Shown here piece after piece: positions 1 to 6,647 of a stretch of 7,903 nt of DNA. Source of the DNA: Chloroflexota bacterium (GTDB lineage: Bacteria > Chloroflexota > Dehalococcoidia > JACQTR01); contig JACQTR010000221.1 in assembly GCA_016210705.1 (NCBI GenBank), positions 1 to 7,903 of the forward strand, written 5' to 3'. The notes below the pieces were generated by a model. The model saw only the letters and a program-made list of their open reading frames with translations, made no database searches and had not been told where the DNA came from. Numbering within the stretch: position 1 is the first letter of the stretch; the number at the start of each line of letters is the position of its first letter. A program made the position numbers and the translations under genes.

Positions 1-168
1 ATGCACGTGGTCTTCCATGCCACCGATGCGATAGAGGTGGCTCTGATGGTTTTGGATAATGCCCGTGATATAAGCAAAGAGTTGTTCACGGCGGTCGGAC
101 GAAAGAACGCGCTCGCGATTCTTGGTGGAAAAAACGAGGTGATAGACGATTTGCGTGTAGGTGGACAT
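1..168 (-). CDS. tnpA: IS200/IS605-family Y1 (HUH) transposase TnpA, N-terminal part only
   Basis: Read on the minus strand, this gives 56 residues starting MSTYTQIVYHLVFSTKNR and ending YRIGGMEDHVH at the window edge. The VFSTKNR block near the N-terminus and the closing H-V-H (residues 54-56, the HUH metal-binding motif) are typical of IS200/IS605 TnpA, a small single-strand transposase that cuts and rejoins DNA at subterminal hairpins. The catalytic tyrosine would lie beyond the window, so completeness cannot be judged. The start is the ATG at 168-166; the frame has no stop within the window. A long plus-strand reading frame over the same bases is its shadow. The gene is divergent from secA, with hairpins of the expected kind upstream. 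A related REP-associated (RAYT) transposase is the main alternative. Confidence 0.85.
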   Translation of the reverse strand, partial: MSTYTQIVYHLVFSTKNRERVLSSDRREQLFAYITGIIQNHQSHLYRIGGMEDHVH

Positions 169-183
169 CGTGCCGCGATTCTA

Positions 184-206
184 GTTCAACCCCTTCGGGG
201 TTGTAC
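184..206. repeat. Hairpin at the putative left end of the IS200/IS605 element
   Basis: CAACCCC (187-193) and GGGGTTG (197-203) form a perfect 7-bp stem around a TTC loop. After one mismatch the stem continues with two more pairs (184-185 with 205-206). A short GC-rich subterminal hairpin just upstream of tnpA is what IS200/IS605 transposases recognise, so this is probably part of the element's left end. The cleavage site and outer boundary are not determined. Confidence 0.65.
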
Positions 207-231
207 ACCATTCCGACGTCGGCCCTCGGGT

Positions 232-250
232 CCGGGGGTTTCACCCTCGG
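232..250. repeat. Second GC-rich hairpin upstream of tnpA
   Basis: CCGGGGG (232-238) pairs with CCCTCGG (244-250) with a single G-T wobble, around a 5-nt loop. Smaller stems follow at 265-275 (CGCC/GGCG, 3-nt loop) and 277-293 (CCGC/GCGG, 9-nt loop). The cluster of hairpins suggests that IS end sequence, or a related non-coding repeat, extends over most of 184-293. Chance pairing in GC-rich DNA cannot be excluded for the shorter stems. Confidence 0.4.
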
Positions 251-301
251 CTATTCACGTTGGTCGCCTGCGGCGTCCGCGCCCCTTCCGCGGCGGCTTC
301 C

Positions 302-330
302 TTGCCAATCCTGCGGCCGGAACGTAGAAT
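302..330 (+). promoter_or_regulatory. Predicted sigma70-type promoter of secA
   Basis: A -35 box TTGCCA (302-307, five of six consensus bases) and a -10 box TAGAAT (325-330, five of six) are separated by exactly 17 nt. Transcription would start near 337, leaving a leader of about 33 nt before the secA ATG at 370. It is the best promoter-like pair I noticed in the intergenic regions. Whether it is native to secA or carried by the inserted element is unclear, because the IS boundary is not fixed. Confidence 0.6.
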
Positions 331-369
331 CAAAGAATCGGGCCATGCGCGGGGCCCGCGAAAAGAAGC

Positions 370-3081
370 ATGGGATATTTCTTTCAATACGCTCTCGGGA
401 AGGTCATCGGGACGAAGAACGAGCGGGAGCTGAAGCGGCTGGGGGCGCGCCTCGGAGAGATCAACGCGCTCGAGCCCGAGATGGAGCAGCTTCCCGACGC
501 GGAGTTTCCTCTCCGGACCGAGCAACTCAAGCAGCGGCGAGCGGACGGCGCGCCCCTGGAGGACATGCTGCCGGAGGCGTTCGCGCTGTGCCGCGAGGCC
601 GGCCGGCGCACCCTCAACATGCGCCACTTCGACGTGCAATTGATCGGCGGGATGGTGCTGCACGAGGGCAAGATCGCCGAGATGAAAACCGGCGAAGGCA
701 AAACTCTGGTAGCCACCCTTCCCATCTATCTAAACGCCCTCACCGGCCAAGGAGTGCACCTGGTAACCGTAAACGACTATTTGGCCAAAAGGGATACCCA
801 ATGGATGGGCGCTATTTACCATCTCTTGGGAATGAGCGTGGCTAGCATCCAGCATGAAGCGGCCTTCCTTTACGACCCTACTTACCCTGCGGAAGACCCT
901 CGTTTCCAAAATCTGCGCCCTATCTCGCGACGCCAGGCCTATGAGGCCGATATAACCTACGGTACCAACAACGAGTTCGGTTTTGATTATCTCCGCGACA
1001 ACATGGTGGTGGATTTGTCTCAATGCGTGCAACGCCCGCTTAACTATGCCATCGTTGACGAGGTAGATAACATCCTCATCGATGAGGCCCGAACCCCCCT
1101 TATCATCAGCGGACCAGCCCAGGAATCCACCCAGCTCTACAATACTTTTGCTCGCCTCGTCCCCCGTCTTCGCCCCGAGGAGGACTATACGGTGGATGAA
1201 AAGAGCCGCTCTGTATCCATAACCGAAGTCGGCATCGCCAAGGTGGAAAAGTGGTTGGCTTTACCAAACATATACGACCCCAGCCACTACCTCCTCACCC
1301 ACTACCTGGAGAACGCCCTCCGAGCCCATGCCCTTCACAAAAGGGACCGCGACTACGTGGTCAAAGATGGACAGGTAATCATTGTCGACGAGTACACCGG
1401 CAGGCTTATGTTTGGCCGGCGCTACTCCGAAGGGCTTCACCAAGCTATCGAGGCCAAGGAAGGCGTCAGGATACAGCGGGAAAGCGTTACTCTGGCTACC
1501 ATAACCCTCCAAAACTACTTCCGCCTCTACCAAAAACTGGCGGGAATGACGGGTACAGCCGCTACCGAAGCTGAAGAGCTCCATAAGATATATAAGCTGG
1601 AGGTGGTGGCCATCCCCACCAACAAATCTATGATCCGCACTGATTATTCTGATAAGGTACATAAGACGGAAGAGGCCAAGTTTCGGGCGGTAGTGAAGGA
1701 GATCGAGGAGCTACATGCCGAACAGCGGCCGGTTCTGGTGGGCACCGTCTCCATCGAGAAATCGGAGCATTTAAGTGGTCTCCTCCAGCGCAAGGGAATC
1801 CCTCACCAAATTCTTAACGCCAAGCACCATGAACAAGAGGCGGCCATTATCGCTCAGGCAGGCACACCAGGGGCGGTCACCATCGCCACCAACATGGCCG
1901 GTCGCGGTGTCGATATCATCCTAGGTGGTAACCCTCAGATCCTTATGCAGGAAATCTTGCGCAAAAATGGGTTAGATATCCTGACTGCCTCTCCAGAACA
2001 ACAGGCAGAGGCTTTGGAAGAAGCGGAACGCACCCGCGAGAATTATCGCGCTCTGGTAGTTCGAGAGGAATACGACCCCAAGACGAAGCAGGTAGCACCT
2101 GTTGGTGGCCTCCACGTCCTGGGCACCGAGCGCCACGAGGCCAGGCGGATCGATAACCAGCTCCGCGGCCGTTCCGGACGTCAAGGAGATCCTGGGAGCT
2201 CACGCTTTTACGTCTCTTTGGAAGACGACCTCATGAGACGTTTCGGAGGCGACCGGATAAAAGGTTTTATGGACCGCTTCGGTCTGGACGAGGACCAACC
2301 TATCGAGAATAGCCTGGTCTCCAAGGCCATTGAAAGCGCCCAGACCAGAGTCGAAGGCCACAACTTCGACATCCGCAAGCATCTGTTGGATTATGACGAT
2401 GTCATGAACAAGCAGAGGGAGCTCATTTACGACGAACGAAAGAAGATCTTAAGCGGGGCCGACCTTAAAGCCAATATCCAGGATATGATCCACGAAGAGG
2501 TTCAAGGTGTTCTTTCTCTCCACAAAGCCAATGAATCTAGCGAGGACGAGAATTTAGAGGGTCTCCTAACCGATCTTCGGGCTATATTGCCTCTGCCCTC
2601 CTCTTGGAACCCATCTTTCCTGAGTCAATTTGACAAAGAAGAGTTAGAAGATAAACTCCTCGATTATGCCGATTCCTTGTACCGGGAACGGGAACAGGAA
2701 CTGAGTTCCGATAACATGAGGGTATTGGAACGCCTGGTCATGCTCCGCACTATAGATAATCTTTGGGTAGAGCACCTGACCACCATGGAGGATATGCGCC
2801 ACAGCATAGGTCTTAGGGCCTACGGCCAAAGCGATCCCTTGGTGGCCTATAAGAAAGAAGCCCATAGTTTATTCCAAGACCTGTTAGATAATATCCGCCG
2901 TGATATAGCCCGCACTATTTATCATGTGGGTATCGCCAAGGAAGCCATGCCCCAACCTACCACTGCCCTTCGGGCCCATCGAGAAAGCGGCGAGCCGGTT
3001 AAAGCGGGCAAAAAGGTGGGCCGAAATGACCCTTGCCCTTGCGGCAGTGGTAAAAAATATAAAAGGTGCCATGGTCAGTAA
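370..3081 (+). CDS. secA: Protein translocase subunit SecA (preprotein export ATPase)
   Basis: SecA is the ATPase motor that drives preproteins through SecYEG at the inner face of the membrane. The 903 residues carry Walker A MKTGEGKT (105-112), the DEVD Walker B (230-233), AGMTGTA (391-397), TNMAGRGVDI (507-516), the helicase-type QLRGRSGRQGD segment (597-607), the helical scaffold/wing region after about 640, and a C-terminal SEC-C zinc motif (C889, C891, C900, H901). Length and domain order are normal for a full SecA. The ATG at 370 gives the usual start (hydrophobic stretch, then GTKNERELKRL); its ribosome site is weak (AAGAAG nearly abutting). Residues 1-104 are about 70% GC in 421-660 and use only GAG for Glu; from about 700 the gene drops to about 54% GC with mixed codons. 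See findings. Confidence 0.97.
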   Translation: MGYFFQYALGKVIGTKNERELKRLGARLGEINALEPEMEQLPDAEFPLRTEQLKQRRADGAPLEDMLPEAFALCREAGRRTLNMRHFDVQLIGGMVLHEGKIAEMKTGEGKTLVATLPIYLNALTGQGVHLVTVNDYLAKRDTQWMGAIYHLLGMSVASIQHEAAFLYDPTYPAEDPRFQNLRPISRRQAYEADITYGTNNEFGFDYLRDNMVVDLSQCVQRPLNYAIVDEVDNILIDEARTPLIISGPAQESTQLYNTFARLVPRLRPEEDYTVDEKSRSVSITEVGIAKVEKWLALPNIYDPSHYLLTHYLENALRAHALHKRDRDYVVKDGQVIIVDEYTGRLMFGRRYSEGLHQAIEAKEGVRIQRESVTLATITLQNYFRLYQKLAGMTGTAATEAEELHKIYKLEVVAIPTNKSMIRTDYSDKVHKTEEAKFRAVVKEIEELHAEQRPVLVGTVSIEKSEHLSGLLQRKGIPHQILNAKHHEQEAAIIAQAGTPGAVTIATNMAGRGVDIILGGNPQILMQEILRKNGLDILTASPEQQAEALEEAERTRENYRALVVREEYDPKTKQVAPVGGLHVLGTERHEARRIDNQLRGRSGRQGDPGSSRFYVSLEDDLMRRFGGDRIKGFMDRFGLDEDQPIENSLVSKAIESAQTRVEGHNFDIRKHLLDYDDVMNKQRELIYDERKKILSGADLKANIQDMIHEEVQGVLSLHKANESSEDENLEGLLTDLRAILPLPSSWNPSFLSQFDKEELEDKLLDYADSLYREREQELSSDNMRVLERLVMLRTIDNLWVEHLTTMEDMRHSIGLRAYGQSDPLVAYKKEAHSLFQDLLDNIRRDIARTIYHVGIAKEAMPQPTTALRAHRESGEPVKAGKKVGRNDPCPCGSGKKYKRCHGQ

Positions 3082-3083
3082 CT

Positions 3084-3770
3084 ATGTCTACCGATATAGC
3101 CAATAGCTCAGAGGCCATAATCCAGTCCTTCAGAGAGTCCATAATCTCGGGCAAACATTGGTATATAGCCCTGCTGGAGGCCATTGGCAGCTGGGATATA
3201 GCAGAAGAAGCCCGAAATGGCCATAAAAATCGCTACCTCATCGCCAACGAGGCTTTAGATTGGCCGCTGATAGCTGATCGCCTCTGCCAGGCCGTAGATG
3301 GGCTTATTCCCCAAGAAGAAAAGGAGACCCTAACACAAGGCGTAGCTCCGATAGACCTCCCCGAGCCAGAGATCCAGAAATTGATGGGAATAGCCAAGTA
3401 CCAGGCTTATCTTAATTACTTCTATGGCGTCACGGTTGAAGAGGCTTTGGTTCTGACGGTAGCCGAGGAACTAAAAAAAGAACGGGGGCCTTTCAAAAGT
3501 CACAACCTAATTGATGAAAGCTGCCGCCGCATTTACGGAGCACCCAGAGAGGAGTTATTAGCCCGTTTTCAGATTGAAACCGGCCTTCCCCCCTGCGAGG
3601 AAAAGGAGTTCACCTATTGGCTATTCCGGTACCGCCTGCGCAATGGGCCCAAGGCTCTAGTGGCCAGCGACACCAAGAAGGCTTTAAAACGATGGCGCGA
3701 TTCACGACTGCGCGCTATATCACGCCATCCCACCCTCTGCGATGAGCCTGCCGACATCATTGATATTTAG
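3084..3770 (+). CDS. Uncharacterised soluble protein encoded directly behind secA
   Basis: I do not recognise a named family. The protein is 228 residues from the ATG at 3084, which lies 2 nt past the secA stop and suggests translational coupling; an in-frame GTG at 3066, inside the secA end, would add six residues. There is no signal peptide, membrane segment or cysteine cluster. It looks largely helical and charged, with landmarks NRYLIANEALDWPLIADRLC near residue 50, KYQAYLNYFYG in the middle, and KEFTYWLFRYRLRN near the C-terminus. Codon use matches the later part of secA and the following gene, and the frame is clean, so it is a real gene. I recall similar proteins in Chloroflexota but cannot verify this. 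A role linked to SecA is only inferred from position. Confidence 0.85.
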   Translation: MSTDIANSSEAIIQSFRESIISGKHWYIALLEAIGSWDIAEEARNGHKNRYLIANEALDWPLIADRLCQAVDGLIPQEEKETLTQGVAPIDLPEPEIQKLMGIAKYQAYLNYFYGVTVEEALVLTVAEELKKERGPFKSHNLIDESCRRIYGAPREELLARFQIETGLPPCEEKEFTYWLFRYRLRNGPKALVASDTKKALKRWRDSRLRAISRHPTLCDEPADIIDI

Positions 3771-3814
3771 CTGCCCTTTTACTTGATTATAGCTAGGAAG
3801 CATCTAACCTAAAA

Positions 3815-3819
3815 GGGAG
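3815..3819 (+). promoter_or_regulatory. Ribosome binding site deciding a GTG start
   Basis: GGGAG lies 7 nt before the GTG at 3827, with no competing ATG nearby, and fixes the start of the phosphatase gene. The site sits in the 3' arm of an inverted repeat (CCCTTTTA 3774-3781 with TAAAAGGG 3810-3817), so it could be partly sequestered in the mRNA. Confidence 0.7.
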
Positions 3820-3826
3820 ATAATTC

Positions 3827-4639
3827 GTGCCAGATTTACCCTTAGCCCAAAATAAACAAAGCGCCCTGGAAGTGGCTACTCAGGCTGCAAAGGATGCGGG
3901 AAAAATCATCCTGGCCCATTTCCTCAAAGAAAAGCAGGTAACCTCGAAGGGCCGAGGCAACATAGTTACCGATGTCGATCTCAAGGTAGAAAGGACATTG
4001 GTTGACCTCATCCAAAGAGAGTACCCCCAGCACAGCATCCTGTCCGAGGAGTCACCCCAAATAGCCAAAAACTCCAACTATACCTGGATTATTGATCCGG
4101 TGGATGGCACCCGTAACTTCGCCTCCGGCGTTCCTTTTTTTGCGGTCAGCATAGCCTTAGCTCATGGCTCAGACATACTGCTGGGCGTAACCTACGATCC
4201 CATAAGAGACGAGCTGTTTTGGGCCCAAAAGGGCATGGGTGCATATCGAAATGAATACCCCATAGCTGTTTCCTCAAAAGAGAACGTACGCTCCTCCGTT
4301 ATCGGCTTAGATATGGGTTACGACGACGAACGGGCCCGACAGGGTCTGAAACTGTTGCTTGAGCTATGGCCGGGGATGCAAAGTATGCGGGTCATGGGCT
4401 CGGCGGCTTTGGGCCTGGCCTATGCCGCTTGCGGTCGATTGGACCTCTATTTCCACCACAACCTGGCCCCCTGGGACCTAGCTAGCGGCCTGCTTTTGGT
4501 AAAAGAGGCAAAAGGTATCATAACCGACCGCCGGGGAGGGCCCATTTCCTTTGATAGCGACGGGGCGATAGCCTCTTCGGCCACCATTCACGCCGACTTC
4601 CTAAGATTGGTAAGCGGGCACCCCTGGCAGACGACGTAA
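3827..4639 (+). CDS. Inositol monophosphatase-family (SuhB-like) Mg-dependent phosphatase
   Basis: The 270-residue protein has the full metal site of the IMPase superfamily: the acidic pair in SEES (E74, E75), WIIDPVDGTRNF (87-98, ligands D90 and D93) and WDLASG (216-221, D217), plus the usual VTDVD segment (47-51) and the GSAAL stretch (191-195). Enzymes of this fold hydrolyse small phosphate monoesters with Mg2+, such as inositol-1-phosphate, fructose-1,6-bisphosphate, histidinol phosphate or PAP; the sequence alone does not tell which. Length is typical. The DPVDGTRN variant of the common DPIDGTTN is conservative. Translation starts at GTG behind a good ribosome site. It lies 56 nt after the previous gene on the same strand and ends 5 nt before the end of the convergent aminotransferase gene. 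It is cytoplasmic, with no signal peptide. Confidence 0.93.
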   Translation: MPDLPLAQNKQSALEVATQAAKDAGKIILAHFLKEKQVTSKGRGNIVTDVDLKVERTLVDLIQREYPQHSILSEESPQIAKNSNYTWIIDPVDGTRNFASGVPFFAVSIALAHGSDILLGVTYDPIRDELFWAQKGMGAYRNEYPIAVSSKENVRSSVIGLDMGYDDERARQGLKLLLELWPGMQSMRVMGSAALGLAYAACGRLDLYFHHNLAPWDLASGLLLVKEAKGIITDRRGGPISFDSDGAIASSATIHADFLRLVSGHPWQTT

Positions 4640-4644
4640 GGGTC

Positions 4645-5856
4645 TTACCTTCGGTGCCGCTCCACGAAACGCCCCATCCGCTCTAAAGCTTCTTCCATCT
4701 CGGGCAAGGAGACGGCGTAGCAGCAGCGGATGTGGCCTTCGCCGCTGGAGCCAAAGGCCGAACCCGGCACCACCACCACCCTCTCCTCTTTAAGCAGCCT
4801 TTCTGCGAATTCAACGGAGGAAAGTCCGGTGGTTTTTATGGAGGGAAAGGCATAAAAAGCCCCTTGCGGCTCTGAGCAAGCCAGACCAATATCGTTTAGC
4901 CCCTTAACCATAACCCGACGCCGTTGACCATAATCGGCCACCATCTCTTGAACATCGCTCTCACCCGCCCGCAGCGCCTCTATAGCGGCCACTTGGGCCA
5001 TGATGGGGGCACAGAGCATGGTATATTGATGGATCTTCATCATGGCCTCAATAATGTCTGCGGGAGCAGCGGCGTATCCCACTCGCCATCCCGTCATAGC
5101 GTAAGCCTTGGAAAATCCCCCTAGAAGGATGGTGCGCTCTCTCATCCCCGGTAGGGAGGCAAAACAGGTATGTTCCACCTCGTATACCAAGCGGTCGTAG
5201 ATCTCATCGGAGATAACCAGAAGATCGTGCTGGCGAGCTACCTCGGCCACCTTGACCATCTCTGCTCTATCGAGAACAGAGCCGGTAGGATTATTAGGGT
5301 AATTCAGTAGAATAGCTTTGGTGCGCTGGTTGATCCTATCCCGAATATCCACCGCCCTCACCTGAAAGCCATCTTCGGCGTAAGTAGGCACCGAAACAAA
5401 CACCCCCCCCGCCATAATGGTGCAGGGGGCATAAGAGACGTAACTGGGCTCGGGGGCGATGACCTCCTCACCCGGGTTCAAGACGGCTCTTAAGGCCAGA
5501 TCCAAGGCCTCGCTAACCCCCGCGGTGATAAGAAGCTCCCGGCCAGGGTCATACTCTAAGCCGTAACGTGCCTCCAGATGGCGGGAAAGGCCCTGACGTA
5601 GCTCCAATAGACCATAGTTGGAGGTGTACATGGTACGACCCCTCTCCATGGCATAGACGGCAGATTCACAAATATGCCATGGAGTAGCGTAATCGGGTTC
5701 GCCTACTCCTAAAGAGATGACCCCATCTATTGAGGCTATAAGATCGAAAAATCGCCTTATCCCCGAAGAAGGGATCTTCTGCATCCGGCGCGACACCATT
5801 GTCCGGGCACGCTTAGGACGAGCTATAGACACTACTGTGGAATTCTCTGTAATCAT
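4645..5856 (-). CDS. Class I/II PLP-dependent aminotransferase (aspartate/aromatic type)
   Basis: The 403-residue protein is a complete fold-type I aminotransferase. Visible marks are GVGEPDY (50-56), TSNYG (78-82), NYPNNPTG (185-192, with the cofactor-contacting Asn), SDEIY (216-220, Asp and Tyr contacting PLP), GGFSKAYAMTGWRVGY (246-261, Schiff-base Lys250 and phosphate-binding Arg258) and HIRCCY (375-380, Arg377 for the substrate carboxylate). It transfers amino groups between an amino acid and a 2-oxo acid. The pattern fits the aspartate/PatA-like subgroup, but the substrate cannot be read from sequence. The start at 5856 leaves about 20 unusual basic residues before the conserved part; Met20 is an alternative. 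AAAGGA about 12 nt upstream is the likely ribosome site. It starts 18 nt after the Lrp gene stop, so it is probably co-transcribed and regulated with it. Confidence 0.94.
   Translation of the reverse strand: MITENSTVVSIARPKRARTMVSRRMQKIPSSGIRRFFDLIASIDGVISLGVGEPDYATPWHICESAVYAMERGRTMYTSNYGLLELRQGLSRHLEARYGLEYDPGRELLITAGVSEALDLALRAVLNPGEEVIAPEPSYVSYAPCTIMAGGVFVSVPTYAEDGFQVRAVDIRDRINQRTKAILLNYPNNPTGSVLDRAEMVKVAEVARQHDLLVISDEIYDRLVYEVEHTCFASLPGMRERTILLGGFSKAYAMTGWRVGYAAAPADIIEAMMKIHQYTMLCAPIMAQVAAIEALRAGESDVQEMVADYGQRRRVMVKGLNDIGLACSEPQGAFYAFPSIKTTGLSSVEFAERLLKEERVVVVPGSAFGSSGEGHIRCCYAVSLPEMEEALERMGRFVERHRR
5644..5684. repeat. Perfect 12-bp inverted repeat inside the aminotransferase gene
   Basis: CTCCATGGCATA (5644-5655) and TATGCCATGGAG (5673-5684) are exact reverse complements separated by 17 nt. 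Both arms lie in well-conserved coding sequence (about residues 58-71), so codon constraint may explain them, but the mRNA could form a stable stem of 12 pairs about 170-215 nt into the gene. Confidence 0.7.
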
Positions 5857-5874
5857 AGTATCAATCTGTCCTTT

Positions 5875-6357
5875 TTAAGGGCTGATGGCCAAGCGCTCTC
5901 CTCGTTCTCCACGATCCACCAAAATCTCTCCGTCCTCTTTGTACCGCTTCAATAGGAAATGGGTAACCGTCCCTTGTACCGAATCCAAAGAGGCCAATTT
6001 TTCGGCCACGAAGGCCGCCACCTCTTGCATGGTCTTGCCAGTCACGAAAACCGCCAGATCATAAGTGCCCGAAACCAGATAAACGGTACGAGCCTCCGGA
6101 AAACGATATATCCGCTCGGCCATAGCGTCGAAGCCCACATCTCGTTGGGGAGACACTTTTACCTCAATGAGAGCCCAGACCTGTTCTTCCCCCAGCTTAT
6201 CCCAATTGACGATGGTCTTGTACTTGATGATCGTCCTGTCCCTCTCCGCCTCTCGGATGACCTCCTTCACTTCAGCCAGGGATTTACCGGTCATGATGGC
6301 TATTTGCTCCGGGGTGGTGCGGGCATCCTGCTCTAAAACCTTTAGAATCTCTTTCAT
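5875..6357 (-). CDS. Lrp/AsnC-family transcriptional regulator
   Basis: The 160-residue protein has the two-part Lrp/AsnC layout: an N-terminal winged helix-turn-helix (about 1-50, including TPEQIAIMTGKSLAEVKEVI) and a RAM/AsnC ligand-binding and oligomerisation domain (about 60-140, with ALIEVKVSP, the SGTYDLAVFV strand and a final THFLLKRYK). Such proteins sense amino acids or related metabolites and bind DNA as dimers or octamers. A short charged tail (141-160) follows the domain. The start at 6357 has a G-rich ribosome site (AGGGGGG) overlapping the stop of the preceding gene. The gene lies between the 76-aa gene (10 nt upstream) and the aminotransferase (18 nt downstream). Pairing with an aminotransferase recurs in Firmicutes and Chloroflexota as I recall, so that enzyme is its likely target. 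Confidence 0.92.
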   Translation of the reverse strand: MKEILKVLEQDARTTPEQIAIMTGKSLAEVKEVIREAERDRTIIKYKTIVNWDKLGEEQVWALIEVKVSPQRDVGFDAMAERIYRFPEARTVYLVSGTYDLAVFVTGKTMQEVAAFVAEKLASLDSVQGTVTHFLLKRYKEDGEILVDRGERGERLAISP

Positions 6358-6367
6358 GTCGTCCCCC

Positions 6368-6598
6368 CTATTTTGATAGCTCCTCCATCAACCGCCACTC
6401 ATCCTTACCTTCGTCAAAGACCAGCTCAAAGCTTCGTTTCTCCTCAGTTGTCACCAAGAAATGCTTCTTCCCCGGCTCCCGCCACTCCCTGACTACCTCT
6501 TTCACCTTATGTTCCACCCCTTCCCAAAGGAAAGAGCCAGGACGCTGGGCGTAGGTGTGACCAGAGTAGGAATGAACCTCCACGTTCATAAGTGCCAT
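6368..6598 (-). CDS. Uncharacterised small protein, first gene of the Lrp operon
   Basis: The 76-residue protein carries no family name I can give with certainty. It has no membrane segment or cysteine and looks like a small beta-rich fold: an HSYSGHTYAQRP start, an aromatic LWEG, VKEVVREWREPGKKHFLV, then FELVFDEGKDEWRL near the end. It resembles short uncharacterised proteins in which an aromatic beta core ends in a D-E-W motif; this is from memory. It starts at ATG 6598, or at ATG 6589 three codons later; neither has a strong ribosome site. Its stop is 10 nt before the Lrp start and overlaps that gene's ribosome site, so it is translated in one operon with Lrp and the aminotransferase. Clean frame and tight packing support a real gene. 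Confidence 0.75.
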   Translation of the reverse strand: MALMNVEVHSYSGHTYAQRPGSFLWEGVEHKVKEVVREWREPGKKHFLVTTEEKRSFELVFDEGKDEWRLMEELSK

Positions 6599-6623
6599 CC
6601 GATTCTACGTTGCTTTGGCTCTA

Positions 6624-6638
6624 ACTTTAGCACTGCTA
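6624..6638 (-). promoter_or_regulatory. Palindrome with Lrp-like half-sites overlapping a weak -10 element
   Basis: TAGCACTGCTA (6628-6638) is an inverted repeat of TAGCA/TGCTA around one base. Each half matches the half-site of the E. coli Lrp consensus (YAGHA and TDCTR), though the spacer is 1 nt, not 5. On the minus strand it overlaps TAAAGT (6629-6624), a four-of-six -10 candidate 25 nt upstream of the 76-aa gene start; no good -35 box is visible. It could be an autoregulatory operator of the Lrp operon. This is a tentative reading. Confidence 0.3.
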
Positions 6639-6647
6639 CCACGCGAT

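Noticed and set aside
1..327. Plus-strand 108-codon frame from the first base
   Set aside because: It is antisense to the transposase and then runs through hairpin-rich non-coding DNA; its translation has no family features, whereas the minus strand gives a clear TnpA start.
201..845. Plus-strand 214-codon frame, and minus-strand frames at 241-663 and 384-725
   Set aside because: Arg/Ala/Gly-rich shadows of the high-GC secA 5' region; long open frames are expected where third positions are almost all G or C.
3783..3810. Promoter before the phosphatase gene (TTGATT and a TAACCT-like -10)
   Set aside because: The -10 matches only three of six consensus bases; read-through from secA is a simpler explanation.
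4636..4648. GTAAG/CTTAC inverted repeat covering both convergent stop codons as a bidirectional terminator
   Set aside because: Only five pairs with no T-run on either side; more likely a by-product of two TAA stops facing each other.
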